64,000 nucleotides of DNA from Lyngbya aestuarii BL J. Its GTDB lineage: Bacteria > Cyanobacteriota > Cyanobacteriia > Cyanobacteriales > Microcoleaceae. Within the stretch, counting starts at the first letter, position 1. Each line of letters opens with the position of its first letter. The notes beneath the pieces are model-generated. The model saw only the letters and a program-made list of their open reading frames with translations, did not search any database and had not been told where the DNA came from. Made by a program: the position numbers and the translations under genes. Of the stretch, positions 8,602 to 18,150 are shown piece after piece. The stretch covers positions 62,001-126,000 of the forward strand of contig NZ_AUZM01000006.1 in assembly GCF_000478195.2 (NCBI RefSeq). Reading direction: 5' to 3'.

Positions 8602-10929
8602 ATGGCAAATTCTCAACCTCCTTTTCCCGATCTTACCCAACATTGGGCGCGTTCTTTCATTCAACGGCTACAGCGCCAAAATATTGTTAGTGGTTTTCGA
8701 GATGGGACATTCCGCCCGCAACAAACCCTGACTCGCGCCGAATATGCCGCCCTCTTACAAGCTGCCTTCCAACGTCCCCCCAAACGGGCTTATCTTCCCT
8801 TCTCAGACGTTTCAACAGGTTTTTGGGCGTTTTCTGCCATTCAAAAAGCTTACGAAGCTGGCTTTATTTCTGGCTTTCCTGACAACACTTTTCGACCTCA
8901 AGCGAATATTACCCGCCTTCATGTTTTGCTGTCTTTAGTTGCGGGTTTAAATATTCCAAAAACAACGGCTTTTGCTTTAGCAGAAGTTTACAAAGATGCC
9001 GATCAAATTCCTAACTATGCTGTTAGTGCAATTTCCGGTGCAACTGAGTCTAAAATTGTTGTTAATTTTCCTCAAGCCGTAATTTTAAATCCAAATCAAC
9101 CCGCGACTCGCTCTGAAGTGGCGGCGATTATTTATCAAGCTTTAGTTTTTCTCGGAAAAGCTTTACCTCTAGCTTCTCCCTATTGTGTTGAACCGACAAA
9201 ACCGGGAATTGTTCGTACAGGAACTCATTTATCCGTGAATGGTAGACGTTGGAAAATAGCTTGGGGTCAATGGAGTTCGGGCGTTTCAACTTTAACCGGA
9301 ATTAGTGATAAAGGGATCATGTTAGTTTTGGGGATGAATCCCTTAAATAATCAACACACTTCCTGGCAACCAATTCATTGGTTTTCTCCACTTGTTCAAC
9401 CTTTTTCTATGCTAACTCAATTTGATCGAGACTATCGTTATCTCAACATTGATGCTTTAGCCAAAACTGGAGAATGGGAAGTTGAACGGGAGGGAAACAC
9501 TCTCAATATTTTCTCAGAAATCGGTCAAATCAATCAGATTACTTATGAAGAATTTTCTGATGTTTCTCGGATGGTGATTAATCTCAACAAAGCTACACCC
9601 TGGGAATTGTATGAACTCAGTTCCGACTGGGAAGTTGTTGTTGATGCACTGACTGAAAAATCTATTGCGGATCGCTTTTCAGAAACACCTCCCGAGTCAA
9701 CGATCCCTCAACCCGATGAAGACCAAAAAAACGAAGGAGAAACCAGCGGAAGTGAGGCTAAAATCCCCCGTCCTGTGGTTAAACCGGGAGAAACTCAAAC
9801 TGTAATCAAAGGAAAATTACCCGATGGTTATGGAATCAAAGTATTTACACTAACAAACCCCAATCGGATTTGGATAGAAGTGCGGAAAGATGCCTTAATC
9901 GAACGTAATATTCTTTGGACTAAAGGTTTAAATTGGCGACAACAATATTTAACTTTAAATCAGGATCGCTTTCCGGTGGTGTGGTTGGAAGTCAAACGAA
10001 ATTCTGGCTTAAAACTACAACCGATTTGGACAGACAAAACCCAGATGAAAGGAACAGCATCTCTGTCTCAGATTACAAATACTTGGGGAAGTTTAGCCGC
10101 CATTAATGGGGGATACTTTAACCGCAATAACTTATTACCTTTAGGAACAATTCGACAAAATAACCAATGGTTTTCAGGGCCAATTCTCAACCGAGGCGTG
10201 ATGGCGTGGAATGATACCGGAACCGTCAAAATGGCACGCTTGAAATTAATAGAAACCTTAACCATTTCTAGTGGACGAGAATTTGAAATTGATTTGTTAA
10301 ATACTGGCTATGTCCAAGCCGGAATAGCCCGTTATACCTCCGACTGGGGAAAAAGTTACACTCCATTAACCTTAAATGAAGTCATAATCGTTGTTGAAAA
10401 TAATCAACTTAGTCGTCAAATCGAAGCCCTCGATGATCAAACCCCTATCGAAATTCCTCAAAATGGTTATTTACTCACCTTTCGTTCTTTTAGAAGTGCT
10501 TTGAGTGCGTTTACCCTGGGTGCTAAAATTGCGATCGCCGCCCAAACAACACCCTTCGAGTTTAACCAATATCCTCACATTTTAGGAGCAGGGCCGCTAC
10601 TATTACAACAAGGTCAAATCGTTGTTGATGCAGAAGCCGAAGGGTTTAATATTTGGTTTGCCAAACAGCGGGCGATTCGTAGTGGAATTGGGGTGACTGC
10701 AACGGGAGATTTATTGATTGTCACTGTTCATAATCGAGTGGGAGGGCCAGGGCCAGATTTAACGGAATTGGCGCAATTGATACAGCAACTTGGGGCGGTA
10801 GAGGGATTAAATTTGGATGGCGGAAGTTCGACTAGCCTGATTTTAGGCGGTCATTTACTCAACCGGACAGCAGATACAGCCGCCCGAGTTCATAACGGTT
10901 TAGGCCTATTTTGGAGATCAAGAAATTAG
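8602..10929 (+). CDS. SLH-domain protein with phosphodiester glycosidase (NAGPA) domain
   Basis: 775 aa. Three S-layer homology repeats occupy residues ~5-60, 64-120 and 125-180 (for example FPDLTQHWARSFIQRL and FSDVSTGFWAFSAIQK). A middle region of unclear fold follows, then a Pro/Glu-rich linker (~355-395). The C-terminal ~290 residues match the phosphodiester glycosidase family related to the NAGPA uncovering enzyme, with the hallmarks AAINGGYFN and LNLDGGSSTSLIL. The family cleaves or modifies phosphodiester-linked sugars in exopolysaccharide. SLH domains normally attach proteins to cell wall or envelope polymers, so a periplasmic or surface role is expected. There is no signal peptide: the first SLH starts at residue 5, and an in-frame TAG lies ten codons upstream, so the start cannot move far. 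Confidence 0.88.
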   Translation: MANSQPPFPDLTQHWARSFIQRLQRQNIVSGFRDGTFRPQQTLTRAEYAALLQAAFQRPPKRAYLPFSDVSTGFWAFSAIQKAYEAGFISGFPDNTFRPQANITRLHVLLSLVAGLNIPKTTAFALAEVYKDADQIPNYAVSAISGATESKIVVNFPQAVILNPNQPATRSEVAAIIYQALVFLGKALPLASPYCVEPTKPGIVRTGTHLSVNGRRWKIAWGQWSSGVSTLTGISDKGIMLVLGMNPLNNQHTSWQPIHWFSPLVQPFSMLTQFDRDYRYLNIDALAKTGEWEVEREGNTLNIFSEIGQINQITYEEFSDVSRMVINLNKATPWELYELSSDWEVVVDALTEKSIADRFSETPPESTIPQPDEDQKNEGETSGSEAKIPRPVVKPGETQTVIKGKLPDGYGIKVFTLTNPNRIWIEVRKDALIERNILWTKGLNWRQQYLTLNQDRFPVVWLEVKRNSGLKLQPIWTDKTQMKGTASLSQITNTWGSLAAINGGYFNRNNLLPLGTIRQNNQWFSGPILNRGVMAWNDTGTVKMARLKLIETLTISSGREFEIDLLNTGYVQAGIARYTSDWGKSYTPLTLNEVIIVVENNQLSRQIEALDDQTPIEIPQNGYLLTFRSFRSALSAFTLGAKIAIAAQTTPFEFNQYPHILGAGPLLLQQGQIVVDAEAEGFNIWFAKQRAIRSGIGVTATGDLLIVTVHNRVGGPGPDLTELAQLIQQLGAVEGLNLDGGSSTSLILGGHLLNRTADTAARVHNGLGLFWRSRN

Positions 10930-11242
10930 AAAATCGTTAAAAATCGGACAAAATTTGCAGTCTATCTCTTGAATACTGTTTCTTTTATTGGGAAAATCTG
11001 ACACTGTTGTATTCCAGCAAGACGCTAAAATAGTTTAACAAGCGTAACGTATTGAGGGAATAAATGTAGTGATCCATTCTGAGTGTTATATTTTTGAGAA
11101 CTGTGCAGGCATTTTAAACCCATGTCAGAATCACAGTTAACGGGTTAATCCCCAATCTCCGGGCTGAAATTGCAAAGGTTTCTGTGAAAATGCAAGTCGC
11201 CCCAAATCCCAAATCGAAACTTGAGTGAGTTCTGCCACTTCC
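10930..11242. other. Intergenic region before the DnaJ-like gene
   Basis: About 300 bp with no supported gene. I see no convincing terminator after the SLH gene and no riboswitch-like structure. Confidence 0.4.
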
Positions 11243-12064
11243 ATGATGACTCCAAGCGAACTAAACTACTGCTATCGCGTGTTAGAACTGAAGCCAGGTG
11301 CCACTCTGGATGTGGTTGATCAAGCTTATAAGGACTTGGCGTTTATTTGGCATCCGGATCGCATTCCAGAAGACAATCAGCGATTACGAAAAATAGCAGA
11401 AGACAAGCTAAAAGAAATCAATTTAGCCCGAGACAAACTGCGATCAATTTTAAAACGAAGTACAACCTCTCAATATAAATCGACTCGTCAGCAAACGACG
11501 ACTGCATCCACTCGACAAACTACAACTCGATATTCCCCGACCTCTACTCAAACCCAGGCGAAACCCTATTCTCGTCCAGCAACATCCACCACTTACCGAA
11601 CTTCTCAACCCAAACCTCAACCCAAACCTCAGCCCAAACCTCAACCCAAACCTCAACCCAACTATCCCCAAACAACACCCTATCAGCGACCTCACGCGCC
11701 CGATATGAGTGGAGTTGACCTCAAGGGGGCAGATCTCAAAGAAAGAGATTTTTCGGGGCGGAATTTAACCGGGGCGAACTTAAGCCATGCGAATTTGAGT
11801 GATGCTTTTCTGCATAAAGTTAACTTGAATGGGGCGTGTTTGTACAAGGCGAATTTATTTCGGGCAAATTTCCTGCAAGCAGACTTACGGTATGCCAATC
11901 TACAAGAAGCGAATTTAATTGGCGCTGACTTGAGTGGGGCGGATCTGCGAGGGGCGAATTTAACTGGGGCGAAAGTCGGAACAGGCGATCGCATTATGGT
12001 TAAACTGACAGGGACTATACTCGCAGGAGCTATTTTACCCGATGGTTCGGTTCATCCCCAATAA
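11225..12064 (+). CDS. J-domain protein with Pro/Lys/Gln linker and pentapeptide repeats
   Basis: 279 aa from a GTG start; an ATG six codons in (11243) is an equally good start. Residues ~12-75 form a J domain with the HPD motif at 43-45, the signature that stimulates Hsp70 (DnaK) ATPase. A Thr/Gln/Ser-rich linker follows, with a run of KPQP units (~129-145). Residues ~160-260 are A(D/N)LxG pentapeptide repeats that fold into a right-handed quadrilateral helix. There is no zinc-finger or client-binding domain of a full DnaJ, so this is a specialised co-chaperone. J-domain plus pentapeptide proteins are common in cyanobacteria; the target is unknown. Confidence 0.85.
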   Translation: MSSATSMMTPSELNYCYRVLELKPGATLDVVDQAYKDLAFIWHPDRIPEDNQRLRKIAEDKLKEINLARDKLRSILKRSTTSQYKSTRQQTTTASTRQTTTRYSPTSTQTQAKPYSRPATSTTYRTSQPKPQPKPQPKPQPKPQPNYPQTTPYQRPHAPDMSGVDLKGADLKERDFSGRNLTGANLSHANLSDAFLHKVNLNGACLYKANLFRANFLQADLRYANLQEANLIGADLSGADLRGANLTGAKVGTGDRIMVKLTGTILAGAILPDGSVHPQ

Positions 12065-12138
12065 ATTTCAATAGCAATCAGGAATCTCCAGAATAGAAGC
12101 TGTAGAGGGAAAAGTTGTATTTATTTTGATCAACCACT

Positions 12139-12855
12139 GTGAACAAGATCAAGAGACTCAAGCAACTCCCTCTCAAAGCCTCTAATTACGCGATTTTAGC
12201 GAGTGTGATTGGGTTTGAACTTGTCATCGTGGCTATCTATCTGGGAAGCATTTTGTTAACAGGTGTTCCCTATCCGCCTTTCGACATGAATGGTCAAATG
12301 ACGATTCCTTCTTTTTTGCAGGCGTTTTATCTGTTTGCCATTGGTTTGATCGCCTTGATTTTGTTTGTGACTGAACGCCGTTCCAAACAACCCCCTTCTT
12401 CGGGGTTCAAGTTAGCGATCGCTATTCTATTATTATACGCGACCCTCGATGAAATCTTTGAACTTCATCTGCAACTGGATAACTGGTTTTCAGTCTTAGG
12501 AAAAGGAGACTGGATGGGAATTTATTTGGGGGTATTTTCCATCGCGCCTATGGTTTGGTACAAAGATGTTTGTAAGTTGTGGCGAGTGTATCGTCAAGAA
12601 ACTTTAATTGTATTGTTAGGACTCACTTTATTAATTGTCGGAGGATTGGGGGCGGAACTGTTTAAAGGTTGGTTTAGACTGATTGTTGGATTATTATTTA
12701 AGCATGATTTCATTCTCTTTTTTGCGGATAAAGTCAGAGTTGCAATTGAAGAATTCTCTGAACTTTTAGGAGAAACCCTGATTCTCTATGCAACTTTTTT
12801 ATTCCTGAAAAAACGTCGTCGCCGTCGTCTTCTGTTTGCTAGAAGTTCCGGATAG
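12139..12855 (+). CDS. Integral membrane protein of unknown function
   Basis: 238 aa from a GTG start, with a basic N-terminus (NKIKRLKQLPLK) and about five or six hydrophobic spans (around residues 18-40, 60-80, 92-108, 128-145, 155-172 and 208-225). It ends in a very basic tail (LKKRRRRRLLF). A conserved-looking acidic patch (LDEIFELHLQLD) follows the third span. I do not recognise a family. It is in the same direction as the J-domain gene, 74 bp downstream, so co-transcription is possible. Confidence 0.65.
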   Translation: MNKIKRLKQLPLKASNYAILASVIGFELVIVAIYLGSILLTGVPYPPFDMNGQMTIPSFLQAFYLFAIGLIALILFVTERRSKQPPSSGFKLAIAILLLYATLDEIFELHLQLDNWFSVLGKGDWMGIYLGVFSIAPMVWYKDVCKLWRVYRQETLIVLLGLTLLIVGGLGAELFKGWFRLIVGLLFKHDFILFFADKVRVAIEEFSELLGETLILYATFLFLKKRRRRRLLFARSSG

Positions 12856-13116
12856 GGTAATGGGAGATCGGAAGTTGGGGGGCGGAGGAGATGGGGAGAG
12901 AGAAAACTTCTGACTTTTGCCGCTTGACTTCTAACTTTTGATCAATGATTAATCTGTATTCTTTTTTGAATTTCATGTCATCTCACAAACCCGTCTTTTT
13001 ACAGAGACAGAGATCGATGATAATTCTTCCCTAAGAAAGAGGCAGGTGTCCGGACAATCGTCTGATACTGAGAATAATACCAATAGCCCCGCGATCAAAT
13101 TATCTTTCCCTCTAGT

Positions 13117-13497
13117 ATGTTAATCTCTGATTCCGCAGCCGTAAGCTATTACGAAGTAGACTCACGAGAGTCGGTTGTACAGGAAGTTCCTCTCTCGAAA
13201 GAGTCTGTTAATCAAACCTCTGCGTCTCAGCAAGGGATAGGATTAGTTTATCTCGCCTCTGGTTTTTTAGGAATTGCTTTTATTGTTGTCTTGATTAAGC
13301 AGTTACAAGCCCGGAAACTGATTAGAAGTCAACTCTCGATTAGCAAGCCTTTTCAAAAAATTCCTTGTACAAATTGTCAGTATTTTAATGGTAATGTTTA
13401 TCTTAAATGTGCAGTCCAACCCTCTCTAGTGATGAGTGAACAAGCCAAAGATTGTACAGATTATCAACCCTTTGACCGCCATAAATCTTCATCCTAA
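13117..13497 (+). CDS. Small single-span membrane protein with C-terminal Cys motif
   Basis: 126 aa. A polar N-terminus (~50 aa) is followed by one hydrophobic segment (GLVYLASGFLGIAFIVVLIK) and a cytosolic-looking tail with four cysteines in the pattern CTNCQYF...KCAVQP...DCTDYQP. That CxxC...C...C pattern recurs in small cyanobacterial proteins of unknown role and could bind a metal or form disulphides. It is convergent with the response-regulator gene downstream. Confidence 0.65.
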   Translation: MLISDSAAVSYYEVDSRESVVQEVPLSKESVNQTSASQQGIGLVYLASGFLGIAFIVVLIKQLQARKLIRSQLSISKPFQKIPCTNCQYFNGNVYLKCAVQPSLVMSEQAKDCTDYQPFDRHKSSS

Positions 13498-13557
13498 AGA
13501 CTGATGACTAATCTCAGTTTAGACTATTTTAATCCAAACCCTATTCCTGATTTATGC

Positions 13558-14193
13558 TTAGGTCACTAACCCCGAACGTAATGCAGTAACCGCAGCTTGC
13601 ACCCGATCATCAACCGACAATTTATTCATAATTCCACGGACATGAGTTTTAATCGTATTGGGACTCAAGTACAATTCTTCAGCAATTTTTACATTCGTTT
13701 TCCCCTCGACCATCAACTTCAAAACCTCAAACTCTCGTGGCGATAAATTCGTACTTTTGAGATTAGTTTGAGGGGTTGGCAGTTGTAAATGATTGATCAC
13801 ATATTTCGCCACTTGCGGATCAAGATAAGTCGCCCCCTCACTCGCTGCTTCTATCGCCGCCCGCAAACGATCAACACTCGCCCCTTTAATACAATAAGCA
13901 TCCGCCCCACTCGATAACGCTGCGATCACCTCTGTTTCTGCTGTATGAGAGGTTAACATCACCACCCGAATTTCAGGTAAAGCTTCCTTAATTTTTTTGG
14001 TGGCTTCTATCCCATCCATCCGAGGTAAACCAATATCCATTAAAATCAAATCCGGTTTTTGGTTTAACGCCGCTTCTACCCCCAAATAACCATCTTCTGC
14101 AATTCCAATTAAATCAAGATCTGCCCAATCAGATAAAACCTGTTCTAAGCCGAGTTGCATCATCGGATCATCTTCCACAATTAAAACACGCAT
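13558..14193 (-). CDS. NarL/FixJ-family response regulator
   Basis: 211 aa. Receiver domain at residues 1-120 with the acidic pair near the N-terminus (VEDD) and phosphoacceptor Asp53 (LILMDIGLPRMDG). A LuxR-type helix-turn-helix spans ~145-205 (LSPREFEVLKLMVEGKTNVK, then SPNTIKTHVRGIMNKL). On phosphorylation by a histidine kinase it should dimerise and bind DNA. It lies 22 bp downstream of moeA on the same strand, so the two may share a transcript. No kinase gene is adjacent, so the partner is unknown. Confidence 0.93.
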   Translation of the reverse strand: MRVLIVEDDPMMQLGLEQVLSDWADLDLIGIAEDGYLGVEAALNQKPDLILMDIGLPRMDGIEATKKIKEALPEIRVVMLTSHTAETEVIAALSSGADAYCIKGASVDRLRAAIEAASEGATYLDPQVAKYVINHLQLPTPQTNLKSTNLSPREFEVLKLMVEGKTNVKIAEELYLSPNTIKTHVRGIMNKLSVDDRVQAAVTALRSGLVT

Positions 14194-14215
14194 AGTTCAC
14201 CTTATTTAAAAAAAC

Positions 14216-15442
14216 CTAGACTTGCAACACTTTAACAACCTCTCCGGCCTCAACTTGTGTACAATTAACAGGTAAAACGGCTAAACCTGTCGTCTGGGCG
14301 AGATTCACTAAATTTGCACTATTATGGGTTCCCCCTGCGAGTTTAAACTCATACTCACCATTATTCACACTAAGTTTGCCCCAAAGATAGGTTTCTCGTT
14401 TTCCTTTCGACTGTAAAAGACTCAGCGATCGCGCATTAATAAAAACAGGTTGACAATACTCTGATTTTAACCCCGAAAGTTTCCTCAAAGCAGGTTGGAT
14501 AAACCGCCAACACGTCACTAAAGCCGAAACCGGATTTCCGGGTAAGCCAAAATAAATACAATGGGGAAACTTCGCCACCGTTAGGGGTTTACCGGGTTGA
14601 ATGGCCACAGACTGGATGTGAATTTTACCGTCCAACTCCGTAATAATTTGTTCAATATAATCATAATCTCCCACCGAAACTCCCCCCGTCGAAAGCACCA
14701 CATCCGCCTGAGAAATGGCTTCAGAAATGGTTTGTTTCAAGGCTTGAGGAACATCCCGTACAATCCCAAAATTCAAGGGTTCTACGCCCATTTTCTGCAT
14801 CAACGCAGTTAAGGCATAATGGTTAGAATCAACTAATTGTCCAGGCCCCAAGGGTTGATCGGGTGTAACTAATTCATCCCCAGTAGAAAAAATGGCGACT
14901 TTGACTCGACGAAAAACCGGAACTTGTACACATTGACTCGCCGCTAATACCGCCATCTCCGCCGCCTCTAGAAGAATTCCCGGCGTTAATAGCAATTCTC
15001 CGGCTTTGTAAAAAGAACCCTGACGACGCACATATGCTGTCGATGGTGGACAGTTCAAAATAGTTACCCGATCACCTTGACGTTGGGTATCTTCCTGTAT
15101 TACGATTGTATCCGCCCCCATTGGTAAACAAGCCCCAGTAAAAATCCGGGCGGCTTGTCCGGGTTGTAGAGTCTGTTGGGGTTGATATCCAGCCGGAATT
15201 TCTTCGACAATTTCTAAGGTTTTGGGATGATCCGCCGTACATCCAGTAATATCTACATAACGTACTGCATAACCGTCCATCGCGGAGTTATCCCAGTGGG
15301 GAAAATCGAGGTTACTGATCACAGGTGTTGCTAAGACTCGTCCTCTTGCATCTGGCAGATCAACAGTTTGTATATCTTGGGGACTCTCTAAGGGCTTTAC
15401 TAAGTCAAAAATGATCGATTCAGCTTGGTCAACAGGTAACAT
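14216..15442 (-). CDS. moeA: Molybdopterin molybdenumtransferase MoeA
   Basis: 408 aa, the usual length. MoeA inserts molybdate into adenylated molybdopterin to make molybdenum cofactor, needed for example by nitrate reductase. Visible hallmarks are the N-terminal PHWDNSAMDGYAVR, the MoCF-binding core with FSTGDELV and STGGVSVGDYDYIEQ, and GLPGNPVSALVTCWRF. The C-terminal domain (~335-408) follows. It is first of a probable two-gene unit with the response regulator. Cytosolic. Confidence 0.95.
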   Translation of the reverse strand: MLPVDQAESIIFDLVKPLESPQDIQTVDLPDARGRVLATPVISNLDFPHWDNSAMDGYAVRYVDITGCTADHPKTLEIVEEIPAGYQPQQTLQPGQAARIFTGACLPMGADTIVIQEDTQRQGDRVTILNCPPSTAYVRRQGSFYKAGELLLTPGILLEAAEMAVLAASQCVQVPVFRRVKVAIFSTGDELVTPDQPLGPGQLVDSNHYALTALMQKMGVEPLNFGIVRDVPQALKQTISEAISQADVVLSTGGVSVGDYDYIEQIITELDGKIHIQSVAIQPGKPLTVAKFPHCIYFGLPGNPVSALVTCWRFIQPALRKLSGLKSEYCQPVFINARSLSLLQSKGKRETYLWGKLSVNNGEYEFKLAGGTHNSANLVNLAQTTGLAVLPVNCTQVEAGEVVKVLQV

Positions 15443-15760
15443 AGAAGTTGAGCAGAAAACAGTTTTATTTTATTGTAAGGGTTTGCCATTACAATACTGT
15501 TAAACTTTTATTGATTTTGGCATAATAGAAATACCTCTAGGTCTGTATTCAATCTGAACACGCTTTATTTTCGGGTTTGATTTCTTTCTCTACCCTGGTA
15601 ATCAACGTTATTTATATTCCCTCTCCATTCGTCTGTTATTCTTGTCGAAGACCAGGACAACTCTTTTGAGAGAGTGTAGAAACCGATCAACAGCCTTTTA
15701 TCTCTGATTCAGTAATTTTTCTGAATGGGGCGATTTTTTTCTCATTTTTATTGGAGAATT
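15443..15760. other. Divergent intergenic region between moeA and the diguanylate cyclase
   Basis: About 320 bp that must hold the promoters of both divergent genes. It is AT-rich, and I see no hairpin or operator clear enough to call. Confidence 0.4.
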
Positions 15761-17179
15761 ATGTTGAGAAATTTAAAAACATTAAAAGTTATAAGTGGTG
15801 CAATACCAACCATGATTTATCCTAACGATAACAGTATATTGGGTCGCATCCTTATTGTTGATGACTGCTTAGATAACTTAAACTTTTTAGCTGAAATGTT
15901 AAAAAGTTATGGTTATTTGACGATCAAAGCCGAAAATGCAGAGATTGCACGAATTAAGACAGAATCTGAGCATCCCGACTTAATTTTATTAGATATTGTT
16001 ATGCCCGGAATGGATGGCTATGAATTCTGTAAAACTCTAAAATACAATCCGAATAATTCGGACATTCCAATTATATTTATGAGTGCTTTAGATGAATTAT
16101 TTGATAAAATAAAAGCCTTTAAAGTTGGAGGAGTTGATTATATTCCTAAACCTTTTCAAGTTGAAGAAGTGGTCGCTCGGGTTGAAAATCAGTTAGCCCT
16201 CAAACATCAAAAAATACAACTCACTCAAGAAATCGAACGTCGTCAACACGTTGAAGAAATTCTCTGTGAGTCTAGAGGGCTATTGGCGAGTGTTTTAAAT
16301 AGTTCACCCGATGGAATTGCGGCTTTTAAAGCGGTTCGTGATCAGACGGGAAAGATTGCTTCTTTTCGCTGTGTTGTCGCTAATCCTCGGGTCGCTCAAC
16401 TCATCAGTCAGCCTCCGAATAGTTTAGTCGGTCAACGAGTGTTGAAAAGTATGATTGATCAACTTGATAATACTCTATTTGAACAGTTAGTTCGGGTGGT
16501 AGAAACGGGAGAAACTTTGAATCAAGAGTTCTATTTTGATATCCACCATACTCAACATTGGTATCAAATTACAGCCGTGAAAAATGGAGAAGGGTTTGCG
16601 GTGACGATTCGTGATGTTTCCGAACGCAAAGAATGGGAAATGTTACTCAATCAAACCAGTCAAAATCTCTATCAACAAGCCATTTCAGATTCTTTAACTA
16701 ACATTGGAAATCGGCGTGCTTTTGATCATTATCTCGAACAAGAATGGCATCGAGCGAAACGAGAGAAATTAGTCCTTTCTTTGATCTTAGCAGATGTCGA
16801 TTATTTCAAGGATTATAACGATCATTACGGCCATCAAGCGGGTGATGAATGTTTGCGTCAAATTGCTCAAGCGATCCACGATGCAGTCAAGCGTCCGGGT
16901 GATTTTGTCGCTCGTTATGGGGGAGAAGAATTTGCGGTGATTTTACCCAATACGGACATAGAAGGGGCGAAACTTGTGGCGGAATTAATTCACTCCCAAA
17001 TTCATCAACTTCAGCTTTCTCATGCTCAATCCACGGTTTGTCCATACATCACTTTAAGTCTAGGGGTCAGTGCTTGTGTTCCTCAACCGGAAGATTCATT
17101 TAAAATGTTAATTGCTCGGGCGGACGGGGCACTCTATCAAGCCAAAGAACAAGGACGTGATCGCATTGTTGAGGGTTAA
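15761..17179 (+). CDS. Response-regulator diguanylate cyclase (REC-PAS-like-GGDEF)
   Basis: About 472 aa. REC domain ~29-145 with phosphoacceptor Asp78 (LILLDIVMPGMDG) and the KPF motif, a PAS-like sensory part (~170-290), and a GGDEF domain (~300-472). The active-site motif is GGEEF (387-391), and an inhibitory RxxD (RPGD, 378-381) precedes it by five residues, so both catalysis and c-di-GMP product inhibition look intact. It should make c-di-GMP from two GTP when phosphorylated. GGAG lies before the ATG at 15761, which I prefer; ATGs at 15725 (twelve codons earlier) and 15812 are alternatives. An enzymatically dead relative lies at 42858-43865. Confidence 0.92.
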   Translation: MLRNLKTLKVISGAIPTMIYPNDNSILGRILIVDDCLDNLNFLAEMLKSYGYLTIKAENAEIARIKTESEHPDLILLDIVMPGMDGYEFCKTLKYNPNNSDIPIIFMSALDELFDKIKAFKVGGVDYIPKPFQVEEVVARVENQLALKHQKIQLTQEIERRQHVEEILCESRGLLASVLNSSPDGIAAFKAVRDQTGKIASFRCVVANPRVAQLISQPPNSLVGQRVLKSMIDQLDNTLFEQLVRVVETGETLNQEFYFDIHHTQHWYQITAVKNGEGFAVTIRDVSERKEWEMLLNQTSQNLYQQAISDSLTNIGNRRAFDHYLEQEWHRAKREKLVLSLILADVDYFKDYNDHYGHQAGDECLRQIAQAIHDAVKRPGDFVARYGGEEFAVILPNTDIEGAKLVAELIHSQIHQLQLSHAQSTVCPYITLSLGVSACVPQPEDSFKMLIARADGALYQAKEQGRDRIVEG

Positions 17180-17221
17180 AACCTATGATAGTAGTTTAAT
17201 CAAATTGACAACAGAAAAGCT

Positions 17222-17845
17222 ATGGACTCTCAAACGGATACAACATTAACCCCCGAGCAACATCGCCTCAAAATGCAGCGACGCAAGGAAGTTCAAGAAC
17301 AACGAGTCGCCAAAGCGTCGCAGACGAAAGGGTTAATTATCGTTCACACGGGGAACGGGAAAGGAAAGACAACCGCAGCTTTGGGGATGGTGATGCGATC
17401 GCTCGGTCACGGTTATCGGGTGGCAATTGTTCAGTTTATCAAAGGGGCTTGGGAACCCGCAGAAAAAGCGGTTTTTAGCCGTTGGTCGGATCAGTTGGAG
17501 TTTCACGCGATGGGAGAAGGGTTTACGTGGGAAACTCAAAATCGCGATCGCGATATCGCCAAGGCGCAACAAGCTTGGGAAATGGCTTTATCTTTTATCC
17601 GCAATACTGAGTATAAGTTAGTGTTGCTCGATGAAATTAATGTGGTGATCAAATTGGGATATCTCAGCGTGGAAACGGTGTTAGCAGGACTCGCAGAAAA
17701 ACCCGAAGACACTCATATCATTTTAACGGGTCGAGGCGCACCCGAGGCGTTAATTGAACGGGCTGACCTGGTAACAGAAATGACCCTGGTCAAGCACCCT
17801 TTTCGAGAACAAGGGGTGAAAGCTCAACCCGGGATCGAATATTAG
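17222..17845 (+). CDS. cobO: Cob(I)yrinic acid a,c-diamide adenosyltransferase
   Basis: 207 aa, normal length for CobO/BtuR. It transfers the 5'-deoxyadenosyl group of ATP to cobalt in corrinoids, giving the adenosylcobalamin branch. It has the P-loop GNGKGKTTAALG (~43-54), the following GHGYRVAIVQFIKG strand, LLDEINVVIKLGY as the Walker B-like acidic motif, and a C-terminal end with TLVKHPFREQGVKAQPGIEY, typical of the family. There is no cobalamin riboswitch just upstream; the gap to the diguanylate cyclase is only 42 bp, so it may be transcribed with it. Confidence 0.95.
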   Translation: MDSQTDTTLTPEQHRLKMQRRKEVQEQRVAKASQTKGLIIVHTGNGKGKTTAALGMVMRSLGHGYRVAIVQFIKGAWEPAEKAVFSRWSDQLEFHAMGEGFTWETQNRDRDIAKAQQAWEMALSFIRNTEYKLVLLDEINVVIKLGYLSVETVLAGLAEKPEDTHIILTGRGAPEALIERADLVTEMTLVKHPFREQGVKAQPGIEY

Positions 17846-17883
17846 ATATATCTTGACCTCACCGCAACCCCAAACCAAAACCC

Positions 17884-18115
17884 CCCTTACAAAGCAGGGC
17901 CGTGCGCGTTAAGGCCCTAAAACTTGATTTGTGGGGGGGTGGGGAGGTAGGGAGGTAGGGAGGAAAAAACTCCTCTCCCCATCACCCCCGGAACCCTTTC
18001 ACCCCCAACGGGATAGCCACTCCCCTCAACGCGCTTGTTCCCGCGCACGGGGGTGGACTCACCATCAACCCCGGCAATTTTTAACTGAGAATGAAACAGC
18101 CCTGCCCTTACAAAG
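17884..18115. mobile_element. MITE-like element, copy 1, with 11-bp flanking direct repeats
   Basis: The element spans 17895-18104 (210 bp), begins with CAGGGC and ends with GCCCTG (terminal inverted repeat). It is flanked by identical 11-bp direct repeats cccttacaaag (17884-17894 and 18105-18115), as expected for a target duplication. It has no transposase. It has landed inside a GC-rich palindrome (ccccccttacaaagggggg when the insert is removed), itself a common type of cyanobacterial small repeat. Its 65-bp core at 18002-18066 is the exact reverse complement of the core of copy 2 (49725-49789), whereas its two flanking arms match copy 2 in the same orientation. Confidence 0.75.
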
Positions 18116-18150
18116 GGGGGCTAGGGGGGATAAAAACCTCTATCGAACTA

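Noticed and set aside
11608-11661. Possible CRISPR-like periodicity
   Set aside because: The repeats are 12-bp coding units for KPQP with no spacers.
11450-11994. Minus-strand frames under the J-domain/pentapeptide gene
   Set aside because: Mirror images of the KPQP linker and pentapeptide periodicity; the plus-strand gene explains the region.
17180-17221. Cobalamin riboswitch before cobO
   Set aside because: Only 42 bp between genes, far too short.
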